Assembly (NCBI GenBank): GCA_018292915.2
Contig: JACVVK020000460.1
Span: forward strand, 478,935-542,934
From: Batillaria attramentaria
Lineage: Eukaryota; Mollusca; Gastropoda; Batillariidae
DNA length: 64,000 nucleotides
Reading direction: 5' to 3'
Positions 45,384-55,579 of this stretch are shown piece after piece. Position 1 is the first letter of the stretch; each line of letters opens with the position of its first letter. The position numbers and the translations under genes were made by a program. Under the pieces are notes generated by a model that had not been told where the DNA came from, searched no databases, and saw nothing but the letters and a program-made list of their open reading frames with translations.

Positions 45384-47136
45384 TTCACAGTGAGGTGCCC
45401 CCAATTACGGAAAATACACCACACGAGTTTGTTGATTTCGACCGTAAAACTGCGAGTTTTAACGAGCAGTTTTACGGTTGAAATCAACAAACGAGTGTGG
45501 TGTATTTTACGTAATCAAGGGCACCGAATTGGGAAAATTATTTATACCACGTCCCTACCTGCATTTCTTTGATTTGAAAGCTGACATCAGCAATCCAAAT
45601 GCTTCACGTGACATCACTGGCTGAGGTGCTTTACCTCGCTTTGTCCATAGGCTTTGAGAAGTCAGCTGGTCCGTTTCGAAGCCTCCGTCTACATGAGAAC
45701 TGGAACTAGGCTTACGTAGAGAACTGGAACTAGGCTTACGCTTGTCACAAACACGACCGCTTGTTGATAAAACGTAGCAAAAGATCAACAATTCCACGTC
45801 AAGCGACTGGCAAAGCTTCTTCGTCCCCATTTCCGTACGAAGTCGAACTACGTCATGTCGTGATGTAAATTATTCTTTAGTCCCTTTTCGCGTCATATTG
45901 TGACGCAAATCCTTTCACCAGAACATACTGCTGGAACACTGCCAGGGGTAATACATGTTCACTCTTTAGGTACAGCCATAAAATTCACGCGTGGTTGTCA
46001 TGGGTACAATGTTTATACCACATGTGGTGAATTATGGAATTTATACCATGACTTGTAATAGTGGTAGAGTGGTATATATATATATATATATACCATATAT
46101 ATATATATATATATATAATTGCAGGGTTGCACATTTAAGTTGGTCCCAGGACATTGACCTATAAAAATTTCAAATGTCCTATTTTTCCCACCTCAAGCGG
46201 ACATTTGTCATATTAAAATTTTTATTGCCACTAAGTGGCTAGGACACTGTGTCCTATCACTTTGCTGTTTCCAGGACACTTTGTCCTATAGAAGCTGTGG
46301 AAAATGTGCAACCCTGTAATTGTGTATGTACTTGTTTTCAGAATGGATCAGAGGACATTCCTGACCCCAAAGTGAATGAAGTGAAGGAACTGGTGTCTGT
46401 CCGAGGCATCACAGTGTGTCGGGCTTTCGTCAACTGGAAGGCAACAGTCAAGGAGGCTTTAGAGGTACAGTCCAGATTTACTTCTTTCTTAATTTTGTGT
46501 TTGGAATATACAGACATATATTACGTCCAGATTGTCTTGGTAAAATCATCATAAGGGCAAGTTTTATCAAAAGGCTTACTGATACATCATGCAGCAAATA
46601 ACTTTCTCTGTTTGACTCAAAGGTTGTGCAGGGGTCACTCTGGTGTTTTGCATTTTGCAGTAGAAAAGGCATGAGGCCGGTAAAATTGCGTACGGCACTT
46701 AAATAAATGTGTCCACATCAGACGGAAGGTTTTTAATTTTTATGACATCAGCCTGTGAATGAAACCAAAGTGCCAGAAAGTTGCACAGAATGTTTCCTGT
46801 TGTTATTCGACTGGCTAGCGACTAGCGTAATCAAACCGGCGTTGCGCACCGCTGACTGCCCTCCAGCGGTAATTGACAAGGGATTTGCCCAGCAAGCAGG
46901 GAGGCTGTCAAAGCGCTGACAATGTGACATGTTGGTGCAGTCAGGGCCTTTTCAAAATGTGTAGAGTATGCAAAGGTCCCTTGGAAATGCGTAGGGCATC
47001 CACAAAATGCAAAATATACGCAAAAATATCCGATAAATGCGACCCCTGGTTATGGCAAAATGTTTCTTTGCAGCCCACCTTATCAATTTGTGTTTCCCTC
47101 TTAGCACATGAATTGGATTGTGACAGTGATTAGCAT

Positions 47137-47170
<34 letters not shown>

Positions 47171-49803
47171 GCAATCAAATCGGATGTGGTTCGCAGCCTG
47201 TGTGCACGTTGTGAGCTGCTGAGTGAAGACATTGAGCTGATGGATGAAATGAGCGGTAAGTTCCTCATGTTTTTTTCTGCTCTTTCCGTTCACTCAGCCA
47301 TATACATACGCCTAGTATGTACATCCATGTGCCTAAAGCTTGTGGTCTTCAAATTGGCAGCATCTGTTGATGTGACAAAATGCAGGGTTCGCGTTAACTG
47401 GCAATTACCAGTAAATTACTGGCTATAAAGAGGAAATACTGGAAAATTTTTAGCTGTCAGTCCCGGGGACTGGTTTTATTTTGCTGGGACTGGTTACAGA
47501 GTTATGGGAGAAAAAATAAAAATGAACAGGCTGATCGTAAAAAAAAAAAAAAAAAAAAAAAAAAATGTCAATCGTTCATACAAATTTTGTGGTCCAGGCT
47601 TGACTAGCGGCACTTGCCCTATCTCTCTGAATTGTGCTTGCAAAAATTTACATCATTATTTGCAGTGCTACCGGAATTTTTTTCACAGGGACTGTTTTGC
47701 TCAGAGTCGCTGAAAAATGGCCGGGGTAGGAGGCGAGGGGACTGGTTTTGAAAAATCCTAGCGCGAACCCTGAAAATGTTGTCTTCCAAGTCTCGATGTT
47801 CGTAATGAGTTCTAAGGGTGAAAAGTGCCGCTTACAAAGCTGTAAGCCTGTTAGCCAAACAATGTTCCTTTTGGCTATTGCGACCGTTTTTGTGACTTCA
47901 GTTTCTAACAGTAGAGAAATATGACTTTCCTGGGCCTAACAGTAGAGAAATATGACTTTCCTGGGCCTAACAGTAGAGAAATATGACTTTCCTGGGCCTA
48001 ACAGTAGAGAAATATGACTTTCCTGGGCCTAACGCTTCCATACCTGTACATGTACTACACGTCGACATGACAAAGTAACTAACAATAGGGGGAGCCGGGG
48101 TGGCCGAATGGTAGAGCGTTGGACTTCTAATGCTCGGGTCGTGAGTTCGTATCCCGGCTGGGGCCAAATATTTGTGCTGGCTTTTTCATCGTTGCCCCAT
48201 CTTTGATATCACCCATATGTGGTGGGAAAGGATGTTGAACACCCACCCACTAAAAATAGCCACCGATCAACGCTGTCCAGTTAGTGTTCAGTCCGCAACC
48301 AAATAACGTCTGCTCAGTACACGGTGTGCTTCCACGTTCGTAGAACAACACATACGCCAACCCGGGTCATGAAAATGGTTTCGGGTGTCCCACGTGATTC
48401 TGATGCATGGATTAAGCACTTTTGAGTTTTATTTAAAGAAATGCGCTCTACAGATGCCATTTATTCTTATTATTTGATGAAAAGTTTTCTGCAGTGTTTT
48501 TGTATCCCTGTCAAACGTATTAAGACTTCCAGTGTCTTTGGTCTTGCAAAAAAAAGAAAAATTTTAAACGTAACTAAATAAACATGGCAGCTTTGCAACA
48601 ATCCGGCAGACAGTCATGTTCCATATATAACCTGTTGCAAGGCTTTTTTTTTTTTCTTTTCTTTTTTTAGCTATCGTATGTATTTGCTAATGCCAGTATG
48701 ATCTGTTCACTGTCATCAGAATCAGGACAGATTTTTGACACACCTGTGCGAGTATTCAGCCCGTTCGGCTCTGGCGGAGCAGAACTGTGCGACTACATGT
48801 TCCAAGACGAGAAAGTGGAGGAGATACTGGACCGCATCAAAGAACTGACCGATGTTCGCGTTCGCGCCGAGACGCTGGAGATGGACTGCGAACGCCCAGC
48901 AAGTGGGTGACCACCTCTTTGAAAGTTTTTATGTCGGCTTTGGCTTAATGACTCTCAGGCGATGTTTTTGTTTGAACAAATATGAAAAACAGCTTAAAAC
49001 ATGCTTTGGGAAAATTAGGGCAAAGGCAAGTTGTAGCCGCTTATCACACAAGAAACAGAAAAACACCATGTTCGCTGTTTCTTCAGACTTGAACATCTCT
49101 GTGCGACATGAGCCTTATCCTCAAGTACCTGGCAGACTCTCAAACTAGGTTTATATTGGGCTTGCTTGTGTGATATGTCCTCATTTTGAGGTCAAAACTG
49201 AAAGAAAACGGCTACTTTTTTTGTACAGTGCAAGACGCATGCTACACTTCGGACTAACTTAAAGGCACACACTAAGTTACCAACATGGGAGTGTCTGCAT
49301 CCACTACATACAAAGTGGTTTATACAGTTGTATTGTTCCGCCAGGACATAAGGGTTAAATATGCATACATCATACATGTGTGGTTTGTTTTTGTCTGGGT
49401 TGCAGGGGACAACGACTGGGTGACGGCATCGTCATCCGAGTTTAATCTGAACAGTTTTCACGAGGAATCTCCACCAGCGGCCAGTCAGTCCAAGATGTCC
49501 CTTGTGTTGAGTAAGTTACCTTTTTTTATCTTTTTTTTTTTAATCAGAAAGGGGGTCCGGATAGGACCGTTTTGGAAGGTTTGATTTTTGTTTTTGTTCT
49601 TTTCTCTTCTTTTTTTCCTTTTTTGTTCCTTCCATCATCATCTTCCCTTAGTTTTAATCTTTGTTTTTTTTCTTTCTTGCTACCTTCTTCTTTTTTTTTA
49701 AACAAATATTGCCAGCAAATTTTTAAGTTAATACAGCTTTTATATAGAACGTACACAGTAACACCAACTTTACAAGCAAGCCAATTTGCGTGCAATTGCG
49801 GCG

Positions 49804-49868
<65 letters not shown>

Positions 49869-52713
49869 TAGTGTCTACCGGGATATGATCAAGTTGAGTA
49901 AGTTACAGTACGCATAGGTTTCGTAGGTGCAGTGGGAAGCTAGTTTACATGCTACAAACTGTGTAGACTGAAATGAAATGAAACTTTATTTGTCAACGGT
50001 AATAGACATTGGTCCAGTGGTCCAGTTTTCATTCTTGCCGTTGCTAATGACACACACACACACACACACAAAATCTATCTACACTCGCTCACAGACACGA
50101 CATACAAAAGGATATAGGTATCAAATGCAAAACACATGAGAGGTAAAAGGCACAGTATATAAGCAACACATACACGTAACAGTATATAGGTATCAACACA
50201 CACACACACTATTCATGTACCAACATAAGTTGTCGGATGCATGGTGGTGTTTACGAAAGTGGCTGCGAACCCGCATACATTAGATGTTTGAAGAGGCTGC
50301 TCTTAAAGGAAGAGAGTGTTTGGGCGTTTTAGACTACAGTTTGTAACAGACTATTGGGAAAACACGGTTGAAATCTTCTGTCCGTGGCGCATCCAAGTTC
50401 GTGCAGCAGGGAGCAACAAAGCAAAAGTGAAACGAAGAAGAACCTGAAAAAGAACACATCTTACGGTTGAAAAGTTGTCTGTGCGCGGGTAGATGAGTGT
50501 TTCAAGTGTTGATTTACGATATTGCGGTGGAGATTTGTACCAGCCGTCATCATTAAACAGTACAGTCCCTTTTCCTCGTCTCGGATTTCCCACATCTATA
50601 ATTTCATCTTTGTGGACCTGTCAGGCGACACCGAAAACGTACAGTGACTTTGTTTGGGATTTCTAAGGGTGGTAGTGTCACAGTAGGATCTTACAGTTGT
50701 CACACATTTGATTCCAACCCAGGTTGCTACCCAACCAACACAGTCAAAATCCACGCCACCGACAGTGTGCTCCAAACAGACCTTGTGAATGTAGGAATCT
50801 GACTCGGACATCCTGAATCAGATGGATCAGACTAGTGGTTATCACACTGACTAGAAAATTCTACTGAAAATGGCGCACGCAGGCGTAGTGATCTCCTCTT
50901 AGATGTGACACCTGCACCAATCAGATCACTCTTTTGTCGCGCTCGAGTGGTGTACCTCAGAGAGCAGCTGTATAATTGGTTCGTCATCGTACCCGTGAAA
51001 CACGGGGCAAGTTCTGCGTGTGCCAGATTGGGTGGAATGTCTGTAGACACTAGAGCCAGTCTGCTATCTCCAGCTTGGGAAAGTAGTGAAGGGCTCTGCA
51101 GCACTGTTAACAGTATCACATTTATGTATCTCCATTTCACGGTACCATTGTCACATTTATTTGCCTCCGTTTTACAGTACCGTTGTCACATTTATTTACC
51201 TCATTACATGTACCTGTTTCACAGTACCATTGTCACATTTATTTACCTCCATTTCACAGTACCATGGTCACATTTATTTACCTCATTACATGTACCTGTT
51301 TCACAGTACCATTGTCACATTTATTTACCTCCATTTCACAGTATCATGGTCACATTTATTTACCTCATTATTTGTCTCCATTTCACAGTACCATTGTCAT
51401 ATTTATTTGTCTCCATTTCACAGTACCATTGTCACATTTATTTACCTCCATTTCACAGTATCATGGTCACATTTATTTACCTCCATTTCACAGTACCATT
51501 GTCATATTTATTTGTCTCCATTTCACAGTACCGTTGTCACATTTATTTACCTCCATTTCACAGTACCATTGTCACATTTATTTACCTCCATTTCACAGTA
51601 CCATTGTCATATTTATTTGTCTCCATTTCACAGTACCATTGTCATATTTATTTGTCTCCATTTCACAGTACCATGGTCACATTTATTTACCTCCATTTCA
51701 CAGTACCATTGTCACATTTATTTACCTCCATTTCACAGTACCATTGTCATATTTATTTACCTCCATTTCACAGTATCATGGTCACATTTATTTACCTCCA
51801 TTTCACAGTACCATTGTCACATTTATTTACCTCCATTTCACAGTACCATTGTCATATTTATTTGTCTCCATTTCACAGTACCATGGTCACATTTATTTAC
51901 CTCCATTTCACAGTACCATTGTCATATTTATTTACCTCCATTTCACAGTACCATTGTCACATTTATTTACCTCCATTTCACAGTACCGTTGTCATATTTA
52001 TTTACCTCCATTTCACAGTACCATTGTCACATTTATTTACCTCCATTTCACAGTACCATTGTCATATTTATTTACCTCCATTTCACAGTACCATGGTCAC
52101 ATTTATTTACCTCCATTTCACAGTACCGTTGTCACATTTATTTACCTCCATTTCACAGTACCATGGTCACATTTATTTACCTCCATTTCACAGTACCATT
52201 GTCACATTTATTTACCCCCATTTCACAGTACCGTTGTCACATTTATTTACCTCCATTTCACAGTACCATTGTCATATTTATTTGTCTCCATTTCACAGTA
52301 CCATTGTCATATTTATTTACCTCCATTTCACAGTACCATTGTCACATTTATTTTCCTCCATTTTACAGTACCATGGTCACATTTATTTACCTCCATTTCA
52401 CAGTACCATTGTCATATTTATTTGTCTCCATTTCACAGTACCATTGTCACATTTATTTACCTCCATTTTACAGTACCATGGTCACATTTATTTACCTCCA
52501 TTTCACAGTACCATTGTCATATTTGTCTCCATTTCACAGTACCATTGTCACATTTATTCGCCTCCAGTTCACAGTACCATTGTCACATAATGACCTTCAT
52601 TTACCCTCATTTCACAGTAGCCTTGTAGATCTGTCTGCTTGATTACAGGTGTGGTAGCGAGTGGCGTCGTAGCAGCAGCAGCAGCAGTGACGTATTTCTT
52701 CATGGACGACTAA
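39182..52713 (+). CDS. ODR4: ODR4 GPCR-trafficking factor, 12 exons, complete
   Basis: An ER tail-anchored membrane protein; in nematodes it is needed to deliver odorant receptors to cilia, and in animals it partners the UFM1 protease UFSP2. Exons: 39182-39277, 39734-39922, 40801-40896, 42018-42121, 42442-42478 (37-nt microexon), 43763-43900, 45035-45208, 46342-46464, 47171-47255, 48720-48902, 49406-49510, 52649-52713 (stop TAA). All phases agree; about 463 residues against about 454 in human. Matching segments in order include MGRSVYADESTEAYIQDL, TTQKDFVL..ARTPDP, VTRMLPGGLDVIGLFVV, KKILCSSLDVSNAK, RPAEWRY, VRGITVCRAFV, CELLSEDI, ELCDYMFQDEKVEEI. The last short exon encodes the hydrophobic C-terminus SVVASGVVAAAAAVTYFFM, the membrane anchor. 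Introns carry five CAGGG elements and a 1.5 kb minisatellite. No defect is seen. Confidence 0.93.
39386..39661. repeat. Inverted repeat in ODR4 intron 1
   Basis: GGTAATCTTGAAGAATAG plus CGTACGAAATTCTG (39390-39434) returns inverted as CAGAAATTCGTATACTATTC TTCAAGATTACC (about 39627-39657), roughly 32-bp arms around a 190-bp loop. Possibly MITE ends. Confidence 0.65.
40020..40322 (+). mobile_element. 3' end of a CR1/Jockey-type LINE with (ATT)n tail
   Basis: Reads NLKTHLFTAPNQ then stop, followed by a (GT)n-containing 3' UTR, CTCCTGTGGGAGGGAGGGCG and (ATT)n at 40302-40320. Confidence 0.7.
41040..41395 (-). mobile_element. tRNA-derived SINE, family S5
   Basis: Minus-strand copy of the family seen at 22768: B-box GGTTCGAATCCGTGG, then CCTTTCCAAATCGAGTC, CAGACTTGTTCAC, TGTCCCATTCTAG, CCCACGTCCATCTT and GGCAGCAGGCTTTCACTGCT. 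In ODR4 intron 3. Confidence 0.75.
41720..41935 (-). mobile_element. Partial SINE S3 (3' half)
   Basis: Segments GTAGGTGCTTTACCCAATTT, CACGAACTGAACCCCACACG and ACATTCTCTCACACA match the 3' half of S3; the tRNA head is absent. Confidence 0.7.
42539..42600. repeat. (CA)n/(CT)n tract
   Basis: Simple repeat in ODR4 intron 5, just downstream of the microexon. Confidence 0.85.
42899..43267. mobile_element. CAGGG MITE, near-perfect 6-bp TSD
   Basis: Left CAGGGCTGAGCTTTAGC, right GCTAAATCTCAGCCCTG. Flanks ggtccc (42893-42898) and ggtctc (43268-43273), one mismatch. Interior repeats GTCGGGCTCC. Confidence 0.85.
43359..43687. mobile_element. CAGGG MITE with a 52-bp poly(C) core
   Basis: Left CAGGGATGACAACAGTCC, right AAGTTGTTGTCATCCCTG; direct flank atcat on both sides (5 bp; a sixth base differs). 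The interior repeats TCTCCGC(C/T)GTTC and holds uninterrupted C at 43537-43588. It starts 92 bp after the previous CAGGG element, both in ODR4 intron 5. Confidence 0.85.
43962..44225. mobile_element. MITE with ~28-bp TIRs (TATATGTGACC)
   Basis: Left TATATGTGACCTTCCATGAG and right inverse TATATGTGACCGTCCACGAG, both continuing AAAACC(T/C)GG. The ends share TGTGACC with 34694-34781. Confidence 0.8.
44569..44960 (+). mobile_element. tRNA-derived SINE, family S3 (full length)
   Basis: Head CGGTGGTCTAGTGGTTAAGA, B-box GGTTCGAGTCCCACTC, body through CCTCTGCTTTGGAAATG and CGCTTTGAGCCGATTCATGA, tail ATTATTATTA. In ODR4 intron 6, + strand. Confidence 0.9.
45345..45524. repeat. (TA)n run and a 131-bp hairpin
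   Basis: (TA)n at 45349-45380, then 45394-45524 folds almost end to end: GGTGCCC, AAAATACACCACAC, TTTGTTGATTTC and CCGTAAAACTG on the left are matched by their inverses on the right around loop CGAGTTTTAACGAG. In ODR4 intron 7. Confidence 0.85.
46071..46121. repeat. (TA)n tracts
   Basis: Two (TA)n runs separated by CC, ending at the target site of the CAGGG element at 46122. Confidence 0.9.
46122..46316. mobile_element. CAGGG MITE with 6-bp TSD taattg
   Basis: 15-bp perfect ends CAGGGTTGCACATTT; taattg at 46116-46121 and 46317-46322. Interior GGACA/TGTCC motifs, as in 23589-24037. It ends 26 bp before ODR4 exon 8, so the 3' splice-site region of that exon directly abuts the insertion. Confidence 0.92.
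46629..47048. mobile_element. CAGGG MITE, near-perfect 6-bp TSD
   Basis: CAGGGGTC at the left, GACCCCTG at the right; flanks gttgtg (46623-46628) and gttatg (47049-47054), one mismatch. In ODR4 intron 8. Confidence 0.7.
47383..47772. mobile_element. CAGGG MITE with 6-bp TSD aaaatg
   Basis: CAGGGTTCGCGTTAACTGGC to CCTAGCGCGAACCCTG; aaaatg at 47377-47382 and 47773-47778. Sister copy of 16206-16583, with a longer poly(A) run (47539-47565). Confidence 0.9.
47905..48028 (+). repeat. Tandem repeat: four copies of a 31-bp unit
   Basis: Unit CTAACAGTAGAGAAATATGA continuing CTTTCCTGGGC, four identical copies. In ODR4 intron 9, just before an S1 SINE. Confidence 0.9.
48088..48250 (+). mobile_element. 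tRNA-derived SINE, family S1
   Basis: GGGGGAGCCGGGGTGGCCGA head, B-box GAGTTCGTATCCCGGC, tail GTGGTGGGAAAGGATGTTGA, CACCCACCCAC. Confidence 0.9.
49807..49864. repeat. (GT)n microsatellite
   Basis: 58 bp of GT in ODR4 intron 11, preceded by a pyrimidine-rich stretch at 49513-49700. Confidence 0.9.
49865..51116. other. ODR4 intron 11, first part
   Basis: Contains short (CA)n runs (50048-50070, 50197-50210). Minus-strand open frames at 50596-50811 and 50832-51140 have no recognisable domain and no splice context, so I do not call them genes. Confidence 0.4.
51117..52612 (+). repeat. Minisatellite: ~43 copies of a 35-bp unit
   Basis: Unit CACATTTATTTACCTCCATT continuing TCACAGTACCATTGT. Variants mix ACCTCC/GTCTCC, CATTGT/CATGGT/CGTTGT and CACATT/CATATT. 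Because 35 is not a multiple of 3 and no frame of the unit has a stop, all three forward frames stay open for 1.4-1.7 kb. It ends about 36 bp before the last ODR4 exon. Confidence 0.95.
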
Positions 52714-53451
52714 ACTCAGGGATGCAATCAGACGAATCATGCGATGGAGGAATTTCTCAACACATGAACCGACTCTGTACATGTGCCATCGTGTTGTGGG
52801 GGGAGGCTGAGAAAGACATTTTGCAGCTCGACTGACCAATACAATTGTAGTGACATATTCCAAGTTGTGATATGTAAATTGGTTTTCTGTGATTATGACA
52901 TGATACTGTACGTATTGCCGAGGTTATGATCTGTCAAAGAAAGTTGATAAAACATGTCTTGAAGTCAGTAAAAACCTGCTTTTAGTTTTACTTTGTGGAC
53001 GAAGATGACGACGATTCCTGTGTAACTCACTTTCACTTGACATGCACACACAGAGAAACAAACAAAACAAAAATATGAAAACGAAAATTTCAAAATAAAC
53101 TCAGGATATTTGTGTGAAATGACCTGTAATATTTATCTATATAGTTATGTATATGATAAATTGCCACCACCATCACACAAGTGCGTAAAACTTGGATGAC
53201 AAACAAAAAAACTCCTTTGTGATAAGTGGAGTTTCCTGTAATTGCAGCTTTTTAGTGTATATAGTTTGTGAGTGTGTATGTGTGTGTGTTTTCTGTAGTG
53301 TAGCTGCTGCATGCAATTTGGATGTTACTAACAGACACGAAACATTAAAATACTTGCTATTTGCGGAAGCGGAAATGCACTAATAGAAACACTTCAAAAT
53401 TAACAAGCTGTACACAATAACAAGTATACAACTAGAGAGGCAAAAGCCTCC
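52714..53451. other. ODR4 3' UTR and spacer
   Basis: AT-rich; AAATAAAC at 53093-53100 is a possible polyadenylation signal about 380 bp after the stop. No other feature is recognised. Confidence 0.4.
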
Positions 53452-54836
53452 ATGGCTCCCTTGTGACATGGGTCAAGGTCATTCAAGAGTAAAAAATCTT
53501 ACCACTATCATCAAGCCAAGTAAGGTGTCTCTGGTGTTCTTAGTTCCTGGCAATATTACACTTTTCCCCCAAACTGACTATATGGCCTTGACCTTGGGCC
53601 AAGGTCATTCAAATAAGACGTCTATCATTACACCAAGTTGGATGCCTCTAGTATTTGTAGTTTCTCCAAAGACGGTAATATTGAAATTGACAACAGACAG
53701 CTTTAATGACCTTGACTCAAAGTCAAGGTCATTTAAAGTGGTATGGGTATATAGTTCTTATCAATGTCTATTAGCATGGCAAGTTTGGCGCCTCTGCTGT
53801 TTGTTGTTTCTGAGAAAATGCCAATGTTACGGTTTCACAAAAATAGCTTGTACGGCCTTGACCTTGACACAAGGCTATTGAATACATGTATATCGGTTAA
53901 GTTCTTATCAATGTCTATCACCATATAAAGTTTAAAACCTCTGGTTTTTGTAGATTCCAAGAAAATGCCAATGCAAAATTTTAAAACAGACAGCTTTAGT
54001 GGCCTTGACCTTGAGTCAAGGTCATTCAACATGTTATATTTTGAAAGGTCTTACGGCTGTCTATCAGCATGCCAAGTTTGGTGCCTCTGCTTTTTGTAGA
54101 TTCTGAGAAAATGCCCATGTTAAGGTTTACTGCGGAAATGCGGAAAATAGCTTGTACAGCCTTGACCTTGACACAAGGCCACTGAATACATGTACCTCTG
54201 TAAAGTTGTTATCAATGTCTATCATCATGCAAAGTTTAAAACCTCCGGTTTTTGTAGATTCCAAGAAAATGCCAATGCAAAATTTTAAAACAAACAGCTT
54301 TAGTGACCTTGACCTTGAGTCAAGGTCACTCAGAATGATATATTTTGAAAGGCCTTATGGCTGTCTATCAGCATGCCAAGTTTGGTGCCTGTGCTGTTTG
54401 TAGATTCTGAGAAAATGCCAATGTTAAGGTTTTCTACGGAAATGCGGAAAATAACTTGTCTGACCTTGACCTTCACACAAGGCCATTGAATACATGTATA
54501 TCTGTAAAGTTCTTATCAATGTCTATCATCATGCAAAGTTCAAAACCTCTGGCATTTGTAGACTCCAAGAAAATGCCTATGTAAAATTTTCAAACAGACA
54601 GCTTTAGTGACCTTGACCTTGAGTCAAGGTCATTCAAAATTATATATTTTGAAAGGTCTTATGGCTGCCTATCGGTATGCCAAGTTTGGTGACTCTGCTC
54701 TTTGTAGATTCTGAGAAAATGCCAATGTTAAGGTTTACTGCGGACACACCCACAGACAGACACACACACACACACACACACAGACAGACGACGGAGGGTT
54801 ACAACATAGACTCCCATTGTTACACAAGGGAGCCAA
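53452..54836. repeat. Tandem element with TGACCTTGACCTTGA / TCAAGGTCA motifs
   Basis: Bounded by TGGCTCCCTTGTG at the left and its inverse CACAAGGGAGCCA at the right. Inside, a unit of about 305 bp repeats (TCAAGGTCA near 54018, 54323 and 54628). Each unit has GCCTTGACCTTGACACAAGG and the palindromic TGACCTTGAGTCAAGGTCA. TCAAGGTCA is the extended half site bound by ERR/SF-1/FTZ-F1-type nuclear receptors. Ends with (CA)n. No credible ORF. Confidence 0.8.
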
Positions 54837-55232
54837 AAAAATAGATCTCTTTGTCATGTGTTGCAGGTTAAAAGACACCATTATCACAGTTTATTTGCCA
54901 CTAAAAACTAGGGACTGCATCCACCTCATGAATAATAGATCAGTTAGGGACTATATATGTAGTACAGATGGTCTTCAGTGTTTGTTATGACTGTCTTTGA
55001 GATCTCCCAAAGAGTTCAACTGCAATATACATTTCTGTGTTATTCTGATGTTCACTCGCGGGATACATGAAAATAAACCTTTTACCATGGGAGCCATAAA
55101 GCTGATTGACCATAATCCACGTATTTAAATCCATGTCAGAGACTTCAGTCATAGACGAATTCATGTTTTAAATGTCCAGTTACTTTCTTACCAAAGCAGA
55201 CATCATTAATAATAATTATCGGTCCTACTAAT
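54837..55232. other. Spacer
   Basis: Nothing recognised apart from one CATGGGAGCCAT near 55086, similar to the border of the preceding repeat. Confidence 0.4.
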
Positions 55233-55579
55233 TACCGAAAACAACGAAACGACCGAAAACAACTCTTAATACGGATAGAACGCGGTTCAAACATAGATAT
55301 AACAACACACAAACATGATTAAAGGTGAAAAAAAGTGACCTTAAAAAAGCTAAAAGGGAAAAAAAGGTGATATTGCAGAAAATAACCAGTCCGGACCAGA
55401 GTCGCTTCCCTTGGGAGACATCTTCATTCCGTCCTGTTCTCTTGGAGTGAATAAGTACTTTTTTCCTTTAAACTAGTTTAATGCCTCTTTTTCACCTTTA
55501 ATCATGTTTGTGTGTTGTTATTTCTATGTTTTAACTGCGTTCTGCCCGTATTAAGAGTTGTTTTCGGTTGTTTTCGGTA
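55233..55579. mobile_element. Inverted-repeat element with ~100-bp TIRs
   Basis: Left TACCGAAAACAACGAAACGA and right inverse TACCGAAAACAACCGAAAAC; the arms go on to match through AACTCTTAATACGG, GAACGC.GTT, ACAACACACAAACATGATTA and AAGGTGAAAAA. A core of about 150 bp carries no ORF. Confidence 0.85.

Noticed and set aside
49544..49795. Lys-rich minus-strand frame
   Set aside because: Translation of a pyrimidine-rich intron stretch; no domain.
50905..52642. Three overlapping open frames of 481-561 codons (FTVPLSHLF-type repeats)
   Set aside because: They come entirely from the stop-free 35-bp minisatellite; all three frames encode the same repeat, and the region is an ODR4 intron.
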